From positions 1 through 34,075 of the forward strand of contig JAJRXW010000141.1 of NCBI GenBank assembly GCA_024276095.1: a stretch of 34,075 nucleotides of DNA. The letters run 5' to 3'. A model generated the notes under the pieces. It was not told the origin of the DNA. It searched no databases and was given only the letters and a program-made list of their open reading frames with translations. Below, piece by piece: positions 19,969 to 27,853 of this stretch (within the stretch, counting starts at the first letter, position 1; the number at the start of each line of letters is the position of its first letter). Both the position numbers and the translations under genes were made by a program. This DNA is from Gammaproteobacteria bacterium (GTDB lineage: Bacteria > Pseudomonadota > Gammaproteobacteria > Steroidobacterales > GCA-2729495).

Positions 19969-20027
19969 TGGCGGAGGGAGAGCAATTCGAACCCCTGTGG
20001 GGCTTGCGAACCCCCACTGATTTCGAG
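19969..20027 (-). repeat. Degenerate direct copy of the 3' half of tRNA-Ser(CGA); candidate att site
   Basis: tggcggagggagagcaattcgaacccctgtggggcttgcgaacccccactgatttcgag aligns with 27403-27460. Similarity starts at the CCA end and stops in the anticodon loop. Confidence 0.8.
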
Positions 20028-20129
20028 GCCCTTACAAATCAATAACTTATTGAAAAGCTTGGGTTAGCCGGGTTGAGGTACAGTAACACGAATTTCAGTG
20101 TATTCATCAGGTTGGCAAAGGTCGGTGGA

Positions 20130-20155
20130 AGGTACGGTAACCCGGCACCGTACCT
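20130..20155. repeat. Hairpin-forming inverted repeat AGGTACGGT-N8-ACCGTACCT
   Basis: Perfect 9-bp arms 20130-20138 and 20147-20155. Related GGTACAGT / ACCGTACCTC modules occur at about 20085 and about 27284-27330. Confidence 0.75.
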
Positions 20156-20223
20156 CAGCTGTACCAATCCGGCGGGCAACTGTGCTATATTGTGTACATC
20201 TGCATACATATTGAGATACCACC

Positions 20224-20466
20224 ATGTCTACCACCATGACGATCCGACTGGAGCCTGAACTCAAAAGTCGCCTCGATCAACTGGCTCAAGCGACGGACCG
20301 CTCCAGGTCCTACCTGGCAGCTGAAGCCATTCGAGATTTTATTGACCTGAACGAGTGGCAGATTCAGGAAATCACGAGCGCTCTCAAGGAAGCTGATAAA
20401 GGTGATTTCGCGAGTGATCAGGCTGTAAAAAAGGCGTTCAGAAAATGGGGTGTCAATGCAGGTTAA
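20224..20466 (+). CDS. Ribbon-helix-helix antitoxin (ParD/CopG-like)
   Basis: MSTTMTIRLEPELKSRLDQLAQATDRSRSYLAAEAIRDFIDLNEWQIQEI. 3' end overlaps the toxin gene. Confidence 0.88.
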   Translation: MSTTMTIRLEPELKSRLDQLAQATDRSRSYLAAEAIRDFIDLNEWQIQEITSALKEADKGDFASDQAVKKAFRKWGVNAG

Positions 20467-20746
20467 GTGGCTCAACAAAGCCTTGCACAACCTTGATGAT
20501 GAAGCCGCGTTTATCGCGCAAGATGACCCCGCCGCCGCCCGGCTGGTGGTTCGGCGTGTTTATAACGCGGTCAACCTTCTGGCTGAGAACCCGGCACTCG
20601 GCCACCCGGGCCGGATTCACGGCACACGCGAACTGGTTGTCCCCGATACACGTTATATTGTCCCCTACCGGGTCAGGCCACACCTGAACCGGGTTGAGAT
20701 ACTTCGAGTATTTCATGCTTCCCGCAGATTGCCGGAACGCTGGTAA
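20450..20746 (+). CDS. RelE/ParE family toxin
   Basis: VKWLNKALHNLDDEAAFIAQDDPAAARLVVRRVYNAVNLLAENPALGHPGRIHGTRELVVPDTRYIVPYRV...VEILRVFHASRRLPERW. The start could also be ATG at 20456. Confidence 0.9.
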   Translation: MSMQVKWLNKALHNLDDEAAFIAQDDPAAARLVVRRVYNAVNLLAENPALGHPGRIHGTRELVVPDTRYIVPYRVRPHLNRVEILRVFHASRRLPERW

Positions 20747-20805
20747 CAGTAAACAACAAACGTCATTCAAATAGCGCCGGCAGGCTTCCGGTGTTCGCCA
20801 GGCGA

Positions 20806-20926
20806 GCAGCCTGATATGCGGAATTTCCCACATCGCAGGCGGCTCTCATGCAGGGGTACGGTCAGCGGCAGCCTGATATGATTAAATTCCCACATCATAC
20901 GTGCCTCGAATCAAGGAGTACGGTCA
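20806..20926. repeat. Tandem pair of diverged 59-bp units (20806-20864 and 20868-20926)
   Basis: Both begin gcagcctgatatg, share attcccacatc near the middle and end with gtacggtca. Unit 1 contains the segment that recurs at about 27130-27171. Confidence 0.8.
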
Positions 20927-20993
20927 AGATTCCCGGATGCTATCCGGCGGCCGCGAGCAGTTTCGCCTGCCCTCCACGTCAAACTTCCGGCAT

Positions 20994-23453
20994 CTATTGC
21001 ACCGGCATGCGGCAGAGCGCCGGGTAAGGATCGGGAGCATATCCCTTGGCGATAAGATGGTGAGAGCCGGCAACCAGCGCCTCGCCCTCCTCCGTCATAC
21101 CCTGTTGCTCCAGGGAAAGACCAACCAGGCACTGTGCAACCCCTTCCAGAAGTGAATTCGGCACTGTGGCCTGCAGTCTCTCGAGCGCCTCACGTGCCGA
21201 CAGCTCGGCAGCCGCACCCTCACCACGCATCAGGTTTGCATAGCTGATTGACAATAATGGAAATGCGATTAAATAGTGATTGTCATTTAATACCGTTTTG
21301 TAAATTTCGTAGGCATCACGATGCAAGGGTATGGATTCGTCGTAGCGACCCTGTTGGGTGATCGCGCCGGCGAGGTTCTGGTAGCTGTCACCGGTATTGC
21401 GATTGTAGCGGCCGTTGCTGTTGAGAAACCGCTCAAGAATTTTACGATGAACAGCTTCAGCCTTCGGCAGATCGCCGCGAGTGTGATAAAGAAAACCGAG
21501 ATTGTTCATTGCCGCCAAAGTAACATCATGGTTTTCACCGAGCTGGGACTCCAGAACCGGAATCGCAAGCAGAAAGTTTTTCTCTGACTCGTCGTAGTCA
21601 CCGAAAGATGTCATCGTTGAAGCAAGGCGTATGCGTGCCGATGCGGTTTGCAGACTTTGCTCACCAAACACGCGGGTGGCTACTTTGAACGCTTCATCAA
21701 TCGCATCATAGGAACGTTCGGAGTCCTCCAGATCGTACCGGTTCGCAAGACCAATCAATGCACTGATTCGCTGCCGCGCATAGTCATCGGAAGCGTTACG
21801 CAGGCGATTTGCGCCCCTTTGCAACAACGTGCGGCTGAGTTCATGCTCGCCGATGAAATTGGCATGATGGCCGGAGGCAATCTCCGCTACACCCAGCTCG
21901 GGGTCATCGGGATCAAAAATGCGGCTGGCAATGCTCAGCTGCTCATCGAGGAGTTCGCTGCCCCGTTCAACATCACCTCTCTCCGTATACAGCGCGCCCA
22001 GAGCCTGCAGGCTGGCAACAACCTGTGGAGAGCGGCTGCCGTACAACTCGCGTTCAAGTGGCAACGCTTCTTCACGTAATGCGATTGACGTGTCCGAAAC
22101 ATCCAGGCTCCTGTACACGTCTGAAATGGTACTGAGTAATGACGCGCGCAGCTCAGGCTGGCTGGTGAGTTCCATGCGCAGTCGCCGTTGACCGATGTCA
22201 AGTGCATCAACAACGCTGATATCCCGGCCCAGCCTGGTGTCAGCCGGCGCGAACGGATCCGGGCTTTCAAACAATCCGATCAAAAAAGCCTGTGTTGCCG
22301 CGCTGAGCCGCTGTTCCTTTTCAAGGCGCTCGGTGTAGCGCGTCAGCATTACCGTGTAGCCGATAACGACGATCAAAATGACCGCGAGACCCGGAAGCAA
22401 CCACGGTTGGCGTTTATTGAGCTTGAGGAGTCGATACCCGATTGTGTCCGGGCGTGCAAGCACCGGCAAACCATCGAGGTATCGCTCAAGATCTGCGACC
22501 AGTTCATCAGCGGATGCGTATCTTCGATCCGGATCAGTGTGCATTGCCTTTTTGACAATGGCATCAAGATCACCTGGTTTGCGGCCGGAAAGCAGCTCCG
22601 AGAGAACCTGTCCCAACTGGTAGATGTCAGATGCAGTCGTGATCACATCACCGGCTTTTTGCTCCGGGCTCGCATAGGCCGGTGTCAGCAATGACTCGCC
22701 AACGCGGGTCAGCGGCGCGACTGCCGGCAGCGCAAGCGGATCAAGCAACTTCGCGATACCGAAGTCAAGCAACCGAACATCACCGTCCCTGGTCACCAGC
22801 ATGTTTGACGGCTTGATGTCACGGTGCACAACCTGGCGCTGGTGGGCATGGTGAATGGCCCGGGATACGCTGATCATCAGCTTGACGCGCTGGCGGGTAT
22901 CGAGTTTGTTCTCGTCACAGTATCGATCAATCGGCAGACCGTTAACGTACTCCAGTACCAGATAAGGCCGCCCATCATCAAGCGCACCCCCGTCAAAAAT
23001 CGCGGCGATCCCGGGATGCTCAAGAGACGACAGGATCTGGCGCTCGGTGCGAAACCGGGTGACCAGATCGTCCGTATCGAGACCGCGCCGGAGCACCTTG
23101 AACGCGGCTTCCTGCTGGTAAGTACCATCACTGCGCTGGGCCTTGTACACCGTTGCGAGTCCACCACGCGCGATGCGCTCCTGCACCGACCAGGCACCGA
23201 TGAGACGCCCGCTCAGATCCTCCTCTGGATCCGGCTCATCAGATAACATCGCTTGCCATAGCCTGTTGCGAATGGCATCGAACCGGTCTTCAATAAGTCC
23301 TGACGGACGGACGGCCGATTCCAGCAGAGCCAGCACTCTGCAAATTGCTGCTTCATCATCACCGCAACGATCGCGAATCAGTGTGTCACGATCCTCAGCA
23401 GCCACATCCAGCGCTGCAGTGAACACCTCATCAATCAGTCGCGCGTTCGTCAT
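20994..23453 (-). CDS. Transmembrane Ser/Thr protein kinase with C-terminal TPR region
   Basis: Start at 23453 (MTNARLIDEVFTAALDVAAEDRD). Kinase motifs VVHRDIKPSNMLV, VRLLDFGIAKLL, YASPEQ. TM segment PWLLPGLAVILIVVIGYTVML, then repeated helical TPR-like units. Overlaps the sigma gene by ATGA. Confidence 0.92.
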   Translation of the reverse strand: MTNARLIDEVFTAALDVAAEDRDTLIRDRCGDDEAAICRVLALLESAVRPSGLIEDRFDAIRNRLWQAMLSDEPDPEEDLSGRLIGAWSVQERIARGGLATVYKAQRSDGTYQQEAAFKVLRRGLDTDDLVTRFRTERQILSSLEHPGIAAIFDGGALDDGRPYLVLEYVNGLPIDRYCDENKLDTRQRVKLMISVSRAIHHAHQRQVVHRDIKPSNMLVTRDGDVRLLDFGIAKLLDPLALPAVAPLTRVGESLLTPAYASPEQKAGDVITTASDIYQLGQVLSELLSGRKPGDLDAIVKKAMHTDPDRRYASADELVADLERYLDGLPVLARPDTIGYRLLKLNKRQPWLLPGLAVILIVVIGYTVMLTRYTERLEKEQRLSAATQAFLIGLFESPDPFAPADTRLGRDISVVDALDIGQRRLRMELTSQPELRASLLSTISDVYRSLDVSDTSIALREEALPLERELYGSRSPQVVASLQALGALYTERGDVERGSELLDEQLSIASRIFDPDDPELGVAEIASGHHANFIGEHELSRTLLQRGANRLRNASDDYARQRISALIGLANRYDLEDSERSYDAIDEAFKVATRVFGEQSLQTASARIRLASTMTSFGDYDESEKNFLLAIPVLESQLGENHDVTLAAMNNLGFLYHTRGDLPKAEAVHRKILERFLNSNGRYNRNTGDSYQNLAGAITQQGRYDESIPLHRDAYEIYKTVLNDNHYLIAFPLLSISYANLMRGEGAAAELSAREALERLQATVPNSLLEGVAQCLVGLSLEQQGMTEEGEALVAGSHHLIAKGYAPDPYPALCRMPVQ

Positions 23454-24022
23454 TGATCCTTTATTTCCATGGCGTTCAACAGGTATCCCCTGGCCCGGTG
23501 CCATTGCCGTTCGATGGTTCGAACAGATGATCCCAGCGCTTCCGCTGTCTCCGCAACACTGAGCCCGGCGAAAAACCGGCACTCGATAATTTCTTCGAGC
23601 ATTGGATCGATTTTCCTGATGTCCTCTAAAGCGTTTTCCAGCTCCAGAACTGCCAGATTGTCGTCGTCGCCGGCATGTAGCGACTCCTCGAGCGTGAGCG
23701 CCCGAGCGCCATCACCACGCTTTTTCGCATTCCGCTGACGTGCATGATCCACCAGCAAATGACGCATTACCTTGGATGCCGCTCTGAGGAAATGTCCTTG
23801 ATCAGACCATTGCGTACGACCACTCGCCAGTCGCATGAAGGCCTCATGTACGATCGCCGTGGTATTGAGTGTATGACCCGGCCGCTCACCAATCAGCTGA
23901 AAATGGGCAATGCGTTTTAACTCCGGATAGACCGCTGCAACCAACTGATCGAACGCTCCTGGTTCCTGCCGTTCAACGGCAGTAAGCAGGTCACTGATCG
24001 ATTCGGATAATGCGTCGTTCAT
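23450..24022 (-). CDS. ECF-type RNA polymerase sigma factor (kinase-linked, TIGR02999-like)
   Basis: MNDALSESISDLLTAVERQEPGAFDQLVAAVYPELKRIAHFQLIGERPGHTLNTTAIVHEAFMRLASG...FFAGLSVAETAEALGSSVRTIERQWHRARGYL. Confidence 0.92.
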   Translation of the reverse strand: MNDALSESISDLLTAVERQEPGAFDQLVAAVYPELKRIAHFQLIGERPGHTLNTTAIVHEAFMRLASGRTQWSDQGHFLRAASKVMRHLLVDHARQRNAKKRGDGARALTLEESLHAGDDDNLAVLELENALEDIRKIDPMLEEIIECRFFAGLSVAETAEALGSSVRTIERQWHRARGYLLNAMEIKDQ

Positions 24023-24114
24023 ATTCCATTTTTATTGATGACGACCGACTGGATACAGATACGAGGAGCATATCACGCGCGCCGGTATCCTAACGACCAT
24101 GGCGAATTCAGCGA

Positions 24115-25367
24115 TTGACTGACCGTGCTCCCAACGGCGTGGCCTACTCAACCTTCAGGCTCGTGCCACCCGATGAGATCGCAAAACGGAAGGGCACAAC
24201 GCCGCCAATGCCCCCCGATGAACTGGAAGATTATGCCGATGGAATAGATGCGGTCGGAAAAATGGCCGGTGAGCAAATGGCTGACTCGGGAATGCCCGCC
24301 GTGTTGATGGCAGCAGCCGGACCAGCCGCCGATAAAGAACCCTGGGCATCGCCGGATCCCAGAGTCATGACCGGTACAATGGCGACATTCGTCAGAGCGG
24401 CGGCCACCGCTGAGAGAAACAAGGATGACAGCACTGACGATGCAATCACCAATGCCCGGCAAATGGCGGACTTCGCTGCCATCGCCGAGCTGGTCGGTAC
24501 AGAGCCTGTCGACAACAGGCAAGCCTTTCATATCCGGGCCAGCGACCTGAATTATTCACAGCCGGGAGAGGACGGCCAGGAATTTATCATCAATACGGTC
24601 AGCCTGTGGCTCGATACCGAATACTACGTACCCCTGAAGCTCAGGATGGACGGCGTTATGCTTGCCGACGGCCAGTCGCGAGCGATGTATATCGAGAAAA
24701 TCGACTCGGACTATCGATCAACAGGATCCATGTATGAATCTTACAAGCAAACCATGCTCATGGGCGGCATTCTGGATCCGAAAACACAAGCCGAGACAGC
24801 GAAGGCCAAGGCAGACATCGCAGAACTTGATGCACGGATGGCTGCCATGTCGCCCGGCGAGAAAGAGCTGATGGAGAAAATGATGGGCTCGCAACTTGAA
24901 ACCATGCGGAATATGGTCGCCGGCAGCGGCTTCCGGATTGTAACGACCGTGCGCAAGATTAGCATCAACGCCGGTCTTCCGGATACAACGGAAATGGGTA
25001 TGAAGGTGTTTCAGACATCGGACCTGAATGTCTCTGCGGCGCCACCAGCGCAGAATATCTCGCTACCGGCGGCGCAGAACGCCCCACCACCCGCTACTCC
25101 GGATCCCGCTGCCCTGCGAGCCGAACAGCAGGCCTGCCTGCAAAAAAAAAAGCCGAAGCCGCAGAGGCGAGCCGAAAAAAGAAACGGGGACTGGGCCGGC
25201 TGTTCAGTGCTGTCCGGCGTACGGCCACCCGCATGGGCAACTATGACATCGCCCGTATTTCGGGCGATGTCTATGGTGCAAGCGCCACTGCCGGAGACCT
25301 TTCCGCTGCGGCGAAAGATCTTGGTCTGACCGAAGACGACGTCGCGGCCTGTCGGACTCCCCGGTAG
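24115..25367 (+). pseudogene. LolA-like/hypothetical protein gene, no convincing N-terminus and a frameshift at an A10 tract (25142-25151)
   Basis: The ORF begins at a TTG without a signal peptide. After ...EQQACLQKKK the credible continuation AEAAEASRKKKRGLGRLFSAVRRTATRMGNYDIARISGDVYGASATAGDLSAAAKDLGLTEDDVAACRTPR* is in another frame and ends at 25367. Confidence 0.65.
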
Positions 25368-25511
25368 CACTACTGGTCGGCAGCTAACTGGCTGTTTCGT
25401 GCCCGCTACAGCCGGAACATACCGGATACCGGCAGAACAGTTGGCGGATCGTTGGTTATTTCTGCGCTATGTGAGGGTAAGAACAAGTATTTCAAGCCAG
25501 AGGAGACTGTC

Positions 25512-26213
25512 ATGAGAGCTACTTACCTTCGATATCCTGGTGCGTTTGCAGCACTGTTATTGGCATCCGGTGCTCAGGCGGCACTGGTGTCCGTTTCTGG
25601 TGGTCAGGCCGTATATGACAGTGATCTGGATATCACCTGGATCTCGAACGCGAACCTGGCTGCGACCAATACCTTTGGTCTGGCGACTAACGTAGATCTG
25701 GGCCTGTACCCATCGGACAACAGCGGTGTTAACGGCCGCATCCTGCCCAACGGCGCCATGAACTGGCCAGGTGCGCTGTTCTGGGTTGACGCGATGAACG
25801 CGGCCAATTATCTGGGCGTCAATGACTGGCGCTTGCCTGTCACTTTGTACCCGGATCGCACCTGCGACTCTGATCCTCCGTCCGGTTTTATTAATTGCAC
25901 GGGTAGTGAAATGGGCCATCTTTATTATGTTGACGGCGTGACAACCGCCATGCCGGGTCCGTTCAGCAATATCAAGGACCGGTGGCTGTGGTCTGGTACG
26001 GAGTACTCGTTGAATCCTGATGACTTGGCATGGTTCTTCAAATTCGGCAACGGGAATCAGAGCGGAGCCGGCAAGGCTAATTTCCTGTGGGGGTCTGCCG
26101 TCCGCTCAGGGGATATCAGCCTGGTACCCGTGCCTGCGGCGGTCTGGTTGTTCGGCTCGGCGCTCGGTTTACTCGGGTGGTTACAGCGTAGCGCAGAGCA
26201 TGGCAATGCTTGA
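25512..26213 (+). CDS. DUF1566 domain protein with VPLPA/PEP-CTERM-like C-terminal sorting signal (copy 1)
   Basis: Signal peptide MRATYLRYPGAFAALLLASGAQAALVSVSGG, YDSDLDITWISNANLAATN, NDWRLPVT, C-term VPVPAAVWLFGSALGLLGWLQRS. Confidence 0.85.
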   Translation: MRATYLRYPGAFAALLLASGAQAALVSVSGGQAVYDSDLDITWISNANLAATNTFGLATNVDLGLYPSDNSGVNGRILPNGAMNWPGALFWVDAMNAANYLGVNDWRLPVTLYPDRTCDSDPPSGFINCTGSEMGHLYYVDGVTTAMPGPFSNIKDRWLWSGTEYSLNPDDLAWFFKFGNGNQSGAGKANFLWGSAVRSGDISLVPVPAAVWLFGSALGLLGWLQRSAEHGNA

Positions 26214-26371
26214 GGAAGATATTCCGGCTAAAAAATCAAGCGAACGCCAGGGGTTTTTTACTCTGACCCCATTTTATAACCGGTACTTTTTTCAACACAG
26301 GTAGCGGATCACTACCAATTTCTACGCTGAATGAAAGCAAGAACAACAATTCTGGTTTGATGGTGGTTAGT

Positions 26372-27082
26372 ATGAGAATGACGCTCTTTCGATGTATAGG
26401 TGCGATAACCGTCCTGTTAACGGCACCCGGGACACAGGCTGCGCTGCTATCTGTTGCGGGTGGTCAGGCGGTGTACGACACTGATCTGGACCTCACCTGG
26501 GTCTCCGATGCAAATCTGGCAGCGAGTAATACCTTTGGCTTGCCGACAGGGGTCAATTTGGGCCCGCATCCACTGGATCCCAGCGGTGTGGGCGGCATTA
26601 TTCACGCCGACGGTACGATCACCTGGTCGGGCGCTCTGTTCTGGATAGACGCGATGAACGCGGCCAACTATCTGGGTGCCAGCGATTGGCGCTTGCCCAT
26701 CACACCACAGCCAGACCCCACATGTGATATACAGACAGGTGATGTACCCCCGCTGGGATTAGGTAAAAACTGCACCGGTAGTGAAATGGGGCATCTGTAC
26801 AACATTGAAGGCGTGACTTTTGCGACGCCGGGTCTGTTTAGCAATGTCCAGGCCCCCAGCTACTGGTCTGAAACTGAATACCTGCCCAGCGCACTCCCCC
26901 GCGTCTGGGTCTTCCGCTTCACCAACGGCTCCCAGGGCCAGACTGGCTCGGGCAACGGCTTACGCGCGTGGGCTGTTCGTTCGGGCAACATCGGCGTAGT
27001 GCCGGTGCCGGCCGCAGTGTGGCTGTTTGGATCGGGTTTGTTAGGGTTGGCGGGGCTGACGCGCCGCAGCCGCAAGAGCTGA
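26372..27082 (+). CDS. DUF1566 domain protein with VPLPA-CTERM sorting signal (copy 2, tandem paralogue)
   Basis: Same architecture as copy 1: YDTDLDLTWVSDANLAASNTFGL, ALFWIDAMNAANYLGASDWRLPIT, NCTGSEMGHLY, C-term VPVPAAVWLFGSGLLGLAGLTRRSRKS. Confidence 0.88.
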   Translation: MRMTLFRCIGAITVLLTAPGTQAALLSVAGGQAVYDTDLDLTWVSDANLAASNTFGLPTGVNLGPHPLDPSGVGGIIHADGTITWSGALFWIDAMNAANYLGASDWRLPITPQPDPTCDIQTGDVPPLGLGKNCTGSEMGHLYNIEGVTFATPGLFSNVQAPSYWSETEYLPSALPRVWVFRFTNGSQGQTGSGNGLRAWAVRSGNIGVVPVPAAVWLFGSGLLGLAGLTRRSRKS

Positions 27083-27129
27083 TATTTGATTGTGACAGCT
27101 TCTTGTACCCGGCCCGGGTATTAGAACCG

Positions 27130-27171
27130 AGTTTCCCATATCGCAGGCGGCTCTCATGCAGGGGTACAGTC
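27130..27171. repeat. Second copy of the 20827-20864 repeat segment
   Basis: tttcccatatcgcaggcggctctcatgcaggggtacagtca versus ttcccacatcgcaggcggctctcatgcaggggtacggtca; only two substitutions over about 40 bp, same orientation. Confidence 0.85.
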
Positions 27172-27402
27172 AATTGCGCCTGGTACGAAATGTTTTCGAG
27201 GTCGTCGGCCAGCCGGATTTGCGAATAATCGCTTTCCAGCTGCCGACCGAATCCCGGGTCTAAGTGTCGCCATCAGAGCTGGGGTACAGTGAATCTGCGT
27301 TTCACAACTGCACCAAAACCGTACCTCGGCCCCAACTGATTGTTCAGCCCCGAACGGCGGAAAAAACCAGAAAACTCTAAGCCATTGGTTTTGTAGCCAT
27401 TA

Positions 27403-27493
27403 TGGCGGAGGGAGAGGGATTCGAACCCCCGTGGGGCGTAAGCCCCCCACTGATTTCGAGTCAGGGCCGTTTGACCAGCTCCGGCATCCCTCC
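27403..27493 (-). tRNA. tRNA-Ser(CGA)
   Basis: Reverse strand GGAGGGATGCCGGAGCTGGTCAAACGGCCCTGACTCGAAATCAGTGGGGGGCTTACGCCCCACGGGGGTTCGAATCCCTCTCCCTCCGCCA: 7-bp acceptor, long variable arm, TTCGAAT T-loop, anticodon loop CTCGAAA, encoded CCA. Confidence 0.96.
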
Positions 27494-27853
27494 AGCAAGG
27501 CGCCGATTATAGGGACATCGGCCCTCCCGAGATAGCGTATTGGCGTCCGGACAGGGCAAAAAAAGCCGTTTTTCCCGGTTTTTTCGCGAGTTTTGGCGTT
27601 ACCGCCATAAGGAAAATCCGCCAGCTGCCGATACTGAATGCGAAGGGCTGTGTTCAGCCCGTTTGGTTTGTCTGAATCTCAACAAAATCAGGCCCATAGC
27701 AGAAAAAATGACCCGTCAATTATGGAAAACGTGTGAACTGAGTCTCAGCGTCCGCGCTGCTGCCCCACTACAGTGGAGAGGGCAGTGTGCGCCGACCGTC
27801 GGGGCTCACGGCCGAACTCTGTATTCGGACCGGCTACCACCGAAGAATCGTTA

